Assembly: GCF_900107275.1 (NCBI RefSeq)
Contig: NZ_FNPI01000001.1
Span: 682,001-746,000, forward strand
Length of the DNA stretch: 64,000 bases
Source of the DNA: Evansella caseinilytica
GTDB lineage: Bacteria; Bacillota; Bacilli; Bacillales; Salisediminibacteriaceae
Direction of reading: 5' to 3'
The position numbers and the translations under genes were made by a program. How positions within the stretch are numbered: the first letter of the stretch is position 1; every line of letters starts with the position of its first letter. A model generated the notes under the pieces. That model did no database searches. It worked only from the letters and a program-made list of their open reading frames with translations, and had not been told where the DNA came from. Shown here piece after piece: positions 34,495-42,500 of the stretch.

Positions 34495-35151
34495 ATGGAT
34501 GAAAAAACGGTAAAGCAGCTTGCGGAAAAGATCGTGGATGAAATAAGAAGCGCCATCAAGATTCCCATCGGAATTTCCAATCGGCACCTGCATCTGACGA
34601 GAGCGGACTTCCAGCTATTATTTCCCCACGAAGAACTAACGATGAAAAAGCAGTTGAGACAGCCGGGAGAATTTGCGGCGGAGCAGACAGTATCGATTGC
34701 CGGACCGAAAGGAGTGATCGAAAATGTCCGGATTCTCGGACCGTTTCGAAACCGCTCCCAACTGGAATTGGCAATGACAGATGCAAGAAAAATCGGGCTT
34801 TCTCTTCCACTCCGTTTGTCTGGGAATGTATCAGGCACACCTGGTGTCCGCATCCAAAGTCCACACAGTGACATCGAATTACCGGAAGGAGCGATCATTG
34901 CCCAGCGGCATATTCATATGTCGGTGCAAGAAGCTGCTTTTCTCGGTCTCGAACAGGGAGAAGCCGTCGCTGTTAAAATTCGAGGGGAAGGAAGAAGCCT
35001 GATATTTGACGATTGTATTGTCCGTGTCGGCGAAAACATGGTGCTTGAAATGCATCTTGATACGGATGAGGCCAATGCGGCAAACGTCACGCAGGAAACT
35101 TTTGCTGCGTTCATTCCAAAAAATGAAAAGTCCTCCGCGGCAGCGCAATAA
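34495..35151 (+). CDS. pduL: Phosphate propanoyl/acyltransferase PduL
   Basis: 218 residues. It converts acyl-CoA + phosphate to acyl-phosphate + CoA, recycling CoA inside the compartment. The two PduL domains are visible. Zinc ligands lie in 'GISNRHLHLTRADF' (about 22-35) and 'AQRHIHMSVQEA' (about 139-150), and 'HLDTDEANAA' lies near 184. The N-terminal ~20 residues ('DEKTVKQLAEKIVDEIRSA') form the amphipathic encapsulation helix expected for shell-targeted PduL. The ATG lies 6 nt after the BMC-H stop with GGGG upstream. No acyl kinase (pduW/ackA) is in the window. Confidence 0.94.
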   Translation: MDEKTVKQLAEKIVDEIRSAIKIPIGISNRHLHLTRADFQLLFPHEELTMKKQLRQPGEFAAEQTVSIAGPKGVIENVRILGPFRNRSQLELAMTDARKIGLSLPLRLSGNVSGTPGVRIQSPHSDIELPEGAIIAQRHIHMSVQEAAFLGLEQGEAVAVKIRGEGRSLIFDDCIVRVGENMVLEMHLDTDEANAANVTQETFAAFIPKNEKSSAAAQ

Positions 35152-35189
35152 TGATAGCATATTTTGGAAGAAAAGAGGGATGACATAGC

Positions 35190-35453
35190 ATGCATATTGC
35201 CAAGGTCGTCGGGAATGTCGTCGCCACTAAAAAAGAAGAAAGTTTAACAGGCTTCAAGCTGCTGATTGTTGAAATCAGGCAGGTGAAAACAAAACAATGC
35301 TTCAAGCAGCTTGTTGCCGTTGATTTGGTTGGAGCAGGGAGAGGCGAGTATGTGCTCGTTTCCTGCGGAAGCTCTGCCAGAGCCGCTGTCAGCAATTCAA
35401 AATCTCCTATCGATGCGGCCATCGTCGGGATCATTGACAGTTTTGAAGAATGA
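35190..35453 (+). CDS. pduN: Pentameric shell vertex protein (BMC-P, EutN/CcmL/PduN family)
   Basis: 87 residues. It has the BMC-P fold signature 'MHIAKVVGNVVATKKEESLTGFKL' region, 'LVAVDLVGAGRGEYVLVSCGSSAR' and the C-terminal 'PIDAAIVGIID'. It caps the vertices so the shell can close. AGAGGGATGAC precedes the ATG, and the next gene starts 20 nt after the stop. Confidence 0.95.
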   Translation: MHIAKVVGNVVATKKEESLTGFKLLIVEIRQVKTKQCFKQLVAVDLVGAGRGEYVLVSCGSSARAAVSNSKSPIDAAIVGIIDSFEE

Positions 35454-35473
35454 ACAACGAAGGAGATGGAAAG

Positions 35474-36895
35474 ATGAGTAAAATCGATATCGAAGCTCTA
35501 GTGGAGCAAATCATCAAAGGAAGTCAGTTGAATACCCCTTCCTCTCCTGAAGGTGGAGAGGTATCCGCAAGCAACGGAAGCGGGGCAGGCGGGGTCTTTC
35601 ACACAGTGGATGAAGCTGTCGCCGCCGCCAAAGAAGCACAGAAAAAATACTTTCACACTTCCTTAGCCCGCCGGAAAAAAGTCATTCAGGCGATTCGAGA
35701 CGGGCTGGCACCAAAGGTGGAAGAACTGGCCGAACGGGCGTATGAAGAAACAGGAATGGGAAATGTGGAAGATAAAATCGTGAAAAACCGGCTGGCGGTC
35801 ACACAGACTCCCGGAGTGGAAGATTTGAAAACGGAAATCATCACGGGCGATGCCGGCATGACATTGTATGAACTGTGCCCGTACGGCGTCATTGGCGCGA
35901 TTGCGCCGAGCACCAATCCGACGGAAACGCTTATTTGCAATACCATCGGCATGCTGGCTGCCGGAAACGCCGTTTATTTCAGCCCGCATCCCGGAGCGAA
36001 ACAAACCTCTATCTGGCTTGTTCGTTTGCTCAACAAAATAGTGAAGGACGCGAGCGGGATAGATCATTTGATTGCCACGATTGACGAGCCGTCCATTCAG
36101 GCTGCTCAAGAAATGATGGTTCATCCGGATATCAACCTGCTGGTGGTGACCGGCGGACCGGGAGTTGTTCGTCAGGCAATGATGAGCGGCAAGAAAGTGC
36201 TCGGTGCCGGAGCCGGAAATCCCCCGGCGATTGTGGATGAAACCGCAGTGATTGAAAAAGCCGCCGCCGACATTGTCGCAGGAGCAGCCTTTGATAATAA
36301 TATTCTGTGTATTGCGGAAAAAAACATCGTTGTTGTCGAAAGCATCGCCGATTTTTTAAGCTTCCAAATGGAAAAAGCGGGAGCGGTGATAATCAACGAG
36401 CTGAAAACGATAAAAAAATTAGAGGAATTGGTGCTGACATCCGACGGCAAGCCAAACAAAGCGTATATCGGCAAACCGGCAGCTCACATCCTTCAATCAG
36501 CGGGAATTCCTTTCTCCGGAAATCCTAAGCTGGCCGTCGTAGTAACAACCCCGGAACATCCGTTTGCAGTGGAAGAAATGCTGATGCCGGTCGTGCCGTT
36601 TATCCACACTCCCGATTTTGACACGGCGTTGGAAGTCGCTCTCGAATTGGAGCAGGGGCTGCATCATACAGCCACGATGCATTCGCAGAATGTCACTCGG
36701 CTGAACAAAGCAGCCCGCGCCATGAAAACGTCGATTTTTGTCAAAAACGGTCCCTCTTATGCCGGGCTGGGATTTAAAGGAGAAGGGAGCACCACCTTTA
36801 CGATTGCCACGCCAACCGGCGAAGGCACAACGACGGCACGCCATTTTGCGAGAACAAGACGATGCGTGCTGACCGACGGCTTCTCGATTAAATAA
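35474..36895 (+). CDS. pduP: CoA-acylating aldehyde dehydrogenase (PduP/EutE-like)
   Basis: 473 residues. It oxidises propionaldehyde (or acetaldehyde) with NAD+ and CoA to the acyl-CoA. The N-terminal 'SKIDIEALVEQIIKGSQ' is a typical encapsulation helix, joined by a Ser/Gly-rich linker (residues ~20-45). Catalytic features: 'GAIAPSTNPTETLICNTIGML' (nucleotide region), 'VTGGPGVVRQAMMSGKKVLGAGAGNPP' and the nucleophile Cys in 'NNILCIAEKN' near residue 278. ATG 35474 follows GAAGGAGATGG. It runs into an alcohol dehydrogenase 17 nt later, the usual redox partner. Confidence 0.95.
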   Translation: MSKIDIEALVEQIIKGSQLNTPSSPEGGEVSASNGSGAGGVFHTVDEAVAAAKEAQKKYFHTSLARRKKVIQAIRDGLAPKVEELAERAYEETGMGNVEDKIVKNRLAVTQTPGVEDLKTEIITGDAGMTLYELCPYGVIGAIAPSTNPTETLICNTIGMLAAGNAVYFSPHPGAKQTSIWLVRLLNKIVKDASGIDHLIATIDEPSIQAAQEMMVHPDINLLVVTGGPGVVRQAMMSGKKVLGAGAGNPPAIVDETAVIEKAAADIVAGAAFDNNILCIAEKNIVVVESIADFLSFQMEKAGAVIINELKTIKKLEELVLTSDGKPNKAYIGKPAAHILQSAGIPFSGNPKLAVVVTTPEHPFAVEEMLMPVVPFIHTPDFDTALEVALELEQGLHHTATMHSQNVTRLNKAARAMKTSIFVKNGPSYAGLGFKGEGSTTFTIATPTGEGTTTARHFARTRRCVLTDGFSIK

Positions 36896-36912
36896 GAAAT
36901 GGGGTTTTTCCG

Positions 36913-38028
36913 TTGAATGAATTTCAGATCAGAACAAAGATTTTTTCCGGAGAGGCTGCCATGGAAAGAGTGTCCCGGTTCAGCGGCAAGCGCATCTGGT
37001 TTGTCTGCGATCCGTTTCTGACAGATTTACCAGTGATTTCGTCATTGATGGCGAAGCTGGAAAAAAACAATACGTTAAGTGTCTTTCAGGAGGTTGTCCC
37101 CGATCCGCCCGTCGGAAAAATCATCGAAGGAACCGCCGGTTTTCTCCGCTTTAAGCCGAATGTCATCATCGCTGCCGGCGGCGGATCTGCAATCGATACG
37201 GCAAAAGCCGTGCTGTTTTTTTCACGAAAAGCTTCCGGTCACAAGATCGACCAATTCCTTGCGATACCGACAACGAGCGGAACCGGCTCCGAGGTGACAA
37301 GTATCAGCGTGATTACAGATCCGGAGAAGAAGGTGAAATATCCGCTGGCGGATGCCGCGCTCATTCCTGATGAAGCGCTGTTAAACGCAGAGCTGGTCGT
37401 CTCCTGCCCAAAATCCGTGACAGCCTACAGCGGCATGGATGTGCTGACGCATTCACTGGAAGCGCTTGTCGCCACCAAGGCGACGAACTGCAGCGATGCG
37501 TTTGCCGAAAAATCGGTCCAGCTAGTGTTAGCGAATCTTCTGCAATGCTATGAGGACGGGACAAACAGCGAAGCTCGTGCGAGTATGCATGAAGCCTCAT
37601 GCATGGCCGGACTCGCCTTTGAAAATGCAGGGCTCGGCATTTGCCACGCGATTTCTCATCAGCTCGGCGGTCACTTTCATTTGCCGCACGGCTTGGTCAA
37701 CGCCATGCTGCTTCCTCATGTGATTGCGTTTAATTCCGGGAATGCAACGGCAGGCAAAAAATATGCGGCTGTTGCCCGCATGACAGGCATCGCCCCCATG
37801 TGGTGCGATGACCACGCCGCCGTGAAGTACTTGATTGCGGAAATAACCAATCTCGCAGACAAGCTTGACTGCTGCCGCAGCTTGACGGCAGCGGGTGTGC
37901 TCAAAGAGGACAGTCTTGCGGCCCTGAAGGAGATTGTAGAAAACGCGGAAAAGGACTTTACTTTGACAGGCAACCCGATTCAGCCTGCGAAAGAAGAAAT
38001 AACAGCGCTCTGCTTAGCGATTATTTAA
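36913..38028 (+). CDS. pduQ: Iron-containing alcohol dehydrogenase (PduQ/EutG-like)
   Basis: 371 residues. It reduces part of the aldehyde to alcohol and regenerates NAD+ for PduP. Motifs: 'IAAGGGSAIDTAKAV' (about 90-104), 'IPTTSGTGSEVTSI' (about 119-132) and metal ligands in 'SGMDVLTHSLEALV' and 'GICHAISHQLGGHFHLPHG'. TTG 36913 is the best start in frame; the nearby ATG at 36917 is out of frame. It is the last gene before a promoter-like region at 38167-38195. Confidence 0.92.
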   Translation: MNEFQIRTKIFSGEAAMERVSRFSGKRIWFVCDPFLTDLPVISSLMAKLEKNNTLSVFQEVVPDPPVGKIIEGTAGFLRFKPNVIIAAGGGSAIDTAKAVLFFSRKASGHKIDQFLAIPTTSGTGSEVTSISVITDPEKKVKYPLADAALIPDEALLNAELVVSCPKSVTAYSGMDVLTHSLEALVATKATNCSDAFAEKSVQLVLANLLQCYEDGTNSEARASMHEASCMAGLAFENAGLGICHAISHQLGGHFHLPHGLVNAMLLPHVIAFNSGNATAGKKYAAVARMTGIAPMWCDDHAAVKYLIAEITNLADKLDCCRSLTAAGVLKEDSLAALKEIVENAEKDFTLTGNPIQPAKEEITALCLAII

Positions 38029-38166
38029 TCTGCTGGATTATCTCGGTTATTCCGTCAAATGAAGCAGCGGCCTTTGCCAGGGATTTTACCGTTTTCATAT
38101 GAGTTAGTTCAAAATTTCATCTTTTGGATATCTTCTTAAAAGTAATCGCTGGAGTCCCAATTCCGA

Positions 38167-38195
38167 TTGGTTGCCTAACTAAAATAAGGTATAAT
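38167..38195 (+). promoter_or_regulatory. Sigma-A-type promoter for the sensor kinase operon
   Basis: TTGGTT (38167-38172), a 17-nt spacer and TATAAT (38190-38195), upstream of the kinase start at 38253. The -35 region is embedded in GATTGGTTGCC, an 11-mer also found at 27920-27930 upstream of the glycyl radical enzyme gene. Confidence 0.65.
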
Positions 38196-38205
38196 AATAG
38201 TGAAA

Positions 38206-38219
38206 TGAAAACGATTTCT
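38206..38219. promoter_or_regulatory. Near-consensus catabolite-responsive element (cre)
   Basis: TGAAAACGATTTCT differs from the TGNAANCGNNNNCA cre consensus at the last position only. It begins 10 nt after the -10 box, where CcpA would block transcription of the kinase/regulator/metK genes when preferred sugars are present. Assignment is by sequence only. Confidence 0.45.
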
Positions 38220-38252
38220 GAGAGATTATTATTTAGTTAGGAGACGGCAGAT

Positions 38253-39611
38253 ATGGATAGGAATGTGAAGAATCGCACATATCCGGCGGGTAACCTCCAC
38301 AGCAGCTCCGATAAAGCACAAATCGAGCAGAAAATATTGTCCGACATCGGGCTCCGTCACATTATCGATGTGGAAACGCTTCAGGGAATCCAGGAGAAGC
38401 TGGCCGGTGTAACAGGTTTATCAATGGTTACCGTTGATTTTAAAGGAGAACCGATTACTAAGGAAACATGCTTCTCCGATTTTTGTTTAGCGAGACGAGA
38501 AATCAGTGTCTGTAAAAAAAATTGTTATTTCTCGGATGCCTATGGCGGATTAAAAGCGGCAATGGCCGACTCTCCTTACATTTATCGCTGTCCTGCCGGT
38601 TTAGTAGATTGCGCGGTGCCGATCATCATTAACGGACAGCACTTGGGAGCGGTGCTGATGGGCCAGGTGCGCTGCTTCGAAACAGATTCCTTAGAGAATC
38701 TCAGCCAGTTTATTAAGGATGACATTGATATGCAGCATTTTCCCGAGCTGGTAGAAAAGTATAAAAAAACGGCCGTCCTCGAGCTTGACAAAGTCCGGAT
38801 GATTGCTGACCTCGCCCACTTCATCATTAAAGAAATGGTGGAAAAGCAGGTTGCACTGCTGGTTCAACGGGAATATGAACGGAAAAACGACCAGCTGCTT
38901 TCTGAAAATGAAGCAAAGAGCAACGTCATCAGCCGTTTGAAGCATCTGGAGTTTCAACAAACGAAAGTGGAGCTTCGGCCCCAGTTCATGCTGAGCATCA
39001 TGAATGCGATCAGCAGTCTGTCCCTTATTGAAGGAGCAGTTCAGACAAATGAAATGACTTGCTTGTTTGCAGATATGATCCGGTTTCATCATGAAGCGAA
39101 AGGTCATTTCGTAGATTTTGAGAAAGAGCTGAAAAATCTGGATGACTATTTAAAAATTCAACAAATGCGGCTCGGGGATAAGCTGGCGCACCACCTGGCA
39201 GTTCACTGCGATATCGTCAACAAAAAAATTCCGCCGCTCGTTTTGCTGCCTTTCGTTGAAAACGCGATTCTCCATGGTATTTTGCCAAAGAACGCAACCG
39301 GTACGATTTTTATTACTGTAAGCGAAAAGGGAACTGACTATCGGATTACAATTAAAGATGATGGGATCGGCATCCCCGAAAAGAAAATCAGCCGGCTTAT
39401 CGAAGCGGATGTCAATGATTTTTCTGATAAATATCATCTTATGGGACTAAGTATTTACAACGCAAGGCGCCGTTTAACTCAATACTTCGGAAAGGCGTAT
39501 GACATTCACATCGACAGCAGACCGAACAAGGGAACGACGGTGGAAATCCTGATTCCAAAAAGAATAAACGAGGAAGAACTGATCGAACATGCCGCGAATA
39601 ATTATTTCTGA
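38253..39611 (+). CDS. PocR-domain sensor kinase of the LytS/YesM type with altered H-box
   Basis: 452 residues, no membrane helix, so cytoplasmic. Residues ~33-205 are a PocR ligand-binding domain with its conserved cysteines ('CFSDFCLARREISVCKKNC', 'YRCPAGLVDCAVPI'). PocR proteins sense 1,2-propanediol or similar diols. A coiled-coil linker (~205-235) leads to a His_kinase/HATPase module. The H-box reads 'LRPQFMLSIMNAI': the histidine of the usual NPHFLFN is Gln244 (codon CAG at 38982). The ATP-binding N-box 'LPFVENAILHG' and 'IKDDGIGIP' are intact. AGGAG precedes ATG 38253, and its end overlaps the response regulator by 23 nt. It may signal through another residue, through a partner kinase, or act as a ligand-controlled phosphatase or scaffold. 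Confidence 0.88.
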   Translation: MDRNVKNRTYPAGNLHSSSDKAQIEQKILSDIGLRHIIDVETLQGIQEKLAGVTGLSMVTVDFKGEPITKETCFSDFCLARREISVCKKNCYFSDAYGGLKAAMADSPYIYRCPAGLVDCAVPIIINGQHLGAVLMGQVRCFETDSLENLSQFIKDDIDMQHFPELVEKYKKTAVLELDKVRMIADLAHFIIKEMVEKQVALLVQREYERKNDQLLSENEAKSNVISRLKHLEFQQTKVELRPQFMLSIMNAISSLSLIEGAVQTNEMTCLFADMIRFHHEAKGHFVDFEKELKNLDDYLKIQQMRLGDKLAHHLAVHCDIVNKKIPPLVLLPFVENAILHGILPKNATGTIFITVSEKGTDYRITIKDDGIGIPEKKISRLIEADVNDFSDKYHLMGLSIYNARRRLTQYFGKAYDIHIDSRPNKGTTVEILIPKRINEEELIEHAANNYF

Positions 39612-40611
39612 TGAAGATTATTTAGTACGCAAAGCCCTCGAAACCATTATTGCCAAGGCGGATCATTTTGACATTGTCGCCCTGTCGTCTGATCATCGTG
39701 TCCTGCCGGATTTATGCAAAACGCATCGCCCCGATATCGTCATCACGGACATTGTTCAGTCCGGTGAGACGTCTTTGGCGGCAACAAAAAAAATCAGGGA
39801 AGTATCCCCCTGCGCATCGGTTTATATTGTCACCGCCTGCAATGACTTTGAAATTGTACAAGAGTCGTTAAAGCTTGGCGTGGCTGATTATATTCTGAAG
39901 CCGTTTTCATATGAGCGGATCATGAGAATTTTAAAAAAATTTGAAAATCAAAGCAGCGAATTATCGCTGGCGGAGCAGGTAAGACAGCTTGTCTTTCAGA
40001 AGGATTTCAACGCGGTGTACCAAAGTATTCCGAGGCTGGAACAAGCGTTGAGAGGCGGAATAGTTTCGAAAAAAACAGTCAGTAACAACGGCTTGGAGCA
40101 AATGCTGGAAGAAGCACTCAAGCTGATCAACTGTACGGAAAAGCATCATAAAGCACGCTATTTCGACAAGTTTCACTTCAGCGAAACGACGTTAAACAGC
40201 CGATTTTTAACTCGATTTCTCCTCTTTGACCTGTTCGAGGAAATATATAAGCAGCGCAGTATCCAAAAAAAACCGCAGCTGGCGAAAGTATTCCACTATT
40301 TGGATGAAAGAGTCTATCATGACATCACCCTTCGTGAGGCGGCGGTTTATTGCGGCATCAGCGAGGGATATTTGAGCCGAGTTTTAAAAGAACACTACAA
40401 CTTAAGCTTTAATACATATGTTCAAATGAAAAAACTGCAATTGGCAAAGCAAGCCTTTTACTTGAATGGCGACAAAATTGTTGATGTTTCCTTCCAGCTT
40501 TCCTACAGTGAGCCAAGCTATTTTTGCAAGGTGTTTAAACGCATGGAAGGCATTACACCGACGCAGCTGAAAAAACAAATGGCAATGGAAAACCGCAAAA
40601 GAAACGAGTGA
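39589..40611 (+). CDS. Response regulator with AraC-type DNA-binding domain (YesN-like)
   Basis: 340 residues. The receiver domain is complete: acidic pocket Asp8/Glu9/Asp10, phosphoacceptor Asp54 ('DIVITDIVQ'), Thr82 and Lys104 ('LKPF'). The C-terminal ~100 residues carry two helix-turn-helix units of the AraC type ('TLREAAVYCGISEGYLSRVLKEHY' and 'DVSFQLSYSEPSYFCKVFKRMEG'). The most likely role is diol-responsive activation of the microcompartment operon. It overlaps the kinase gene and is followed by metK through a TGATG junction at 40609-40613. Confidence 0.92.
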   Translation: MPRIIISDEDYLVRKALETIIAKADHFDIVALSSDHRVLPDLCKTHRPDIVITDIVQSGETSLAATKKIREVSPCASVYIVTACNDFEIVQESLKLGVADYILKPFSYERIMRILKKFENQSSELSLAEQVRQLVFQKDFNAVYQSIPRLEQALRGGIVSKKTVSNNGLEQMLEEALKLINCTEKHHKARYFDKFHFSETTLNSRFLTRFLLFDLFEEIYKQRSIQKKPQLAKVFHYLDERVYHDITLREAAVYCGISEGYLSRVLKEHYNLSFNTYVQMKKLQLAKQAFYLNGDKIVDVSFQLSYSEPSYFCKVFKRMEGITPTQLKKQMAMENRKRNE

Positions 40612-41831
40612 TGATGATGAAGGGAATACAAATCACTTCTGAATCTGTAACAGAAGGGCATCCGGACAAATTATGTGATCAAATTTCAGATGGACTGCTG
40701 GATGCCTTTCTCAGGCAGGATAAAGATGCAAAAGTGGCGTTGGAATGCATGATAGCTAAGGATGCACTAATGATAGCGGGTGAAATCAGAAGTTCAGCGG
40801 AAGTGGATGTCCCGCAAATCGCCCGCAATATCATCGCGGCAGCAGGTTATGATGATCTCGCGAAAGGTTTTGACAGCAAAATTTGCCTAATTTTAACAAA
40901 CATTCATCAACAATCGCCCGATATCAGCATTGGTGTTGATACTGCGTATGAGTATCGCGGCGAAGCCGTCAGTGGCCAACTCAGTGGTCAAAAAGCAATG
41001 GGTGCCGGCGATCAGGGGATAATGTACGGATATGCATGCTCAGAAACAGCGAATCTGATGCCGCTGCCGATTTCCCTGGCTAACAGGCTGGCACAAAAAC
41101 TCGCTGAAGTCAGAAAGTCAAAGCTGCTGGATTACTTGTATCCGGATGGGAAAACACAAGTGACGGTTCAATATGACGAGCAGCACCGGCCATTGCACAT
41201 AACGAGCATTGTGGTTTCCGCCCAGCATCGGGAAGGGATACCGCAGGACGTGCTTGCAAACGATTTGTATGAAAAAGTGATTCTGCCTGTGATCCCGGCG
41301 GTATGGTTAACAGAGCAGACGCGGATTTTGATTAATCCCACCGGCAGATTTGTTGTCGGGGGACCGCTTGGCGATACCGGCTTAACCGGGAGAAAGATTA
41401 TCGTCGATACTTACGGCGGAGTTATCCCTCATGGCGGCGGCGCCTTTTCAGGGAAAGATCCCTCGAAAGTGGACCGCTCGGCAGCATATATGTGCCGCTA
41501 CGCCGCGAAAAATCTCGTTGCCGCAGGCTTGGCGGAAAAATGCCAAATTGCTCTGTCCTATGCCATTGGTGTTGCCGCCCCCGTATCTGTCTATGTTGAC
41601 ACGTTCGGAACAGAAGCGATTCCGCAGTATTTGCTGCCGACGATTGTTAAAACCGCTTTCGATTTAACACCCGGAGGAATCATTAAAACGCTGGACTTGC
41701 AACGGCCGATCTATAAAAAAACAGCAGTGTACGGTCATTTTAAGGCCGATGCTTCCTTTCCATGGGAACAAACAGATATGGTAGAATTGCTGACGGCTAC
41801 GGCAGTTCAAATACGTAAAAAAAGCGGCTGA
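40611..41831 (+). CDS. metK: S-adenosylmethionine synthetase, locus-specific copy
   Basis: About 406 residues, full-length MetK. Motifs: 'TEGHPDKLCDQISD', 'GAGDQGIMYGYA' (ATP site), 'GGGAFSGKDPSKVDRSAAY' (phosphate loop) and 'VDTFGTEAIP'. It makes SAM from methionine and ATP. It is translationally coupled to the AraC-type regulator (stop TGA overlaps ATG; more ATGs follow at 40614 and 40617), so it belongs to the GRM regulon. The likely job is to feed SAM to the radical-SAM activase, which consumes SAM to activate the dehydratase. There is no SAM riboswitch in front of it, unlike typical housekeeping Bacillus metK. Confidence 0.93.
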   Translation: MMMKGIQITSESVTEGHPDKLCDQISDGLLDAFLRQDKDAKVALECMIAKDALMIAGEIRSSAEVDVPQIARNIIAAAGYDDLAKGFDSKICLILTNIHQQSPDISIGVDTAYEYRGEAVSGQLSGQKAMGAGDQGIMYGYACSETANLMPLPISLANRLAQKLAEVRKSKLLDYLYPDGKTQVTVQYDEQHRPLHITSIVVSAQHREGIPQDVLANDLYEKVILPVIPAVWLTEQTRILINPTGRFVVGGPLGDTGLTGRKIIVDTYGGVIPHGGGAFSGKDPSKVDRSAAYMCRYAAKNLVAAGLAEKCQIALSYAIGVAAPVSVYVDTFGTEAIPQYLLPTIVKTAFDLTPGGIIKTLDLQRPIYKKTAVYGHFKADASFPWEQTDMVELLTATAVQIRKKSG

Positions 41832-41847
41832 AAACGAAAGAGCGGCA

Positions 41848-41895
41848 GGCAGACATTCAAAATTTCTCCGGAAGGCTAATGAATGGGTGTCTGCC
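41848..41895 (+). terminator. Possible terminator hairpin after metK
   Basis: GGCAGACA (41848-41855) pairs with TGTCTGCC (41888-41895), with TTCA/TGAA extending the stem. There is only TTGCTTGTG after it, so it is a weak or partial terminator. Confidence 0.45.
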
Positions 41896-41934
41896 TTGCT
41901 TGTGTAAGGCGGCGCCTGCCGCGCGGAGGCAGGG

Positions 41935-42065
41935 AGCTAATCGTGCCGAAACGAGTTGAGAAGCAGTTGTACGGTAACGAATAAGGACTAATCGTTACCG
42001 AAAAGATGATTGAAGCCGTGTTACGGTAACGAATAGCGGCCAATCATGCCGAAACGGAGTTCGCT
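41935..42065. repeat. Family D hairpin repeats (GGTAACGA..TCGTTACC)
   Basis: Three units of about 45 bp with the consensus ACGGTAACGAATA-GGNCTAATCGTTACCGAAA. The middle unit is a clean hairpin GGTAACGA / TCGTTACC. Related units occur at 20298-20375. No gene. Confidence 0.6.
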
Positions 42066-42084
42066 TATTTTGTCTAATTACCAA

Positions 42085-42205
42085 TTTTCCCCTAATTTCG
42101 TGTTATCCCATTTATTCCCGTCGCTTTTGACAATGTTCCCGTCAATCCCAGCAGTATTCCCGTGGCTTTCATCGATTATTCCGCCTGGGAGCCATTTTCT
42201 TTGTG
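42085..42205. repeat. Family E minisatellite-like GACGGGAAT repeats, copy 1
   Basis: ATTCCCGTC / TTCCCGTCAATCCC / ATTCCCGTGG motifs recur every ~22-28 bp on the plus strand (GACGGGAAT on the minus strand). The same motif family, in the other orientation, fills 56985-57185. It has no coding potential. Confidence 0.5.
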
Positions 42206-42500
42206 TTGTTCCCCCCACCCCTGCGTAAAAAAACAAACTTTCGGCGGCCGCTGAAAAGGGGCATTTTCCTTTTTTCTGTTGACGCTAAACTGAAGCATGC
42301 CCGATTCATCGAAAGCTACAACTTTCGCCGTCTCCTGTTTTCCTTCAGGCAACTTTGTTAGGGGAGTTGAAGTTAATTTGCTGGTGCAAAAAAGCTTGAC
42401 TATTCACTAAAAGGTTGCTGTAGACCCACACGATAGTAGTCTGATAGGATAAGAAAGCAAAATGTGACAGACGGAATAAACATATCAGTTTGGTGGTGTA

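Noticed and set aside
40500-40620. SAM riboswitch in front of metK
   Set aside because: metK starts inside the end of the upstream regulator gene, so there is no leader space.
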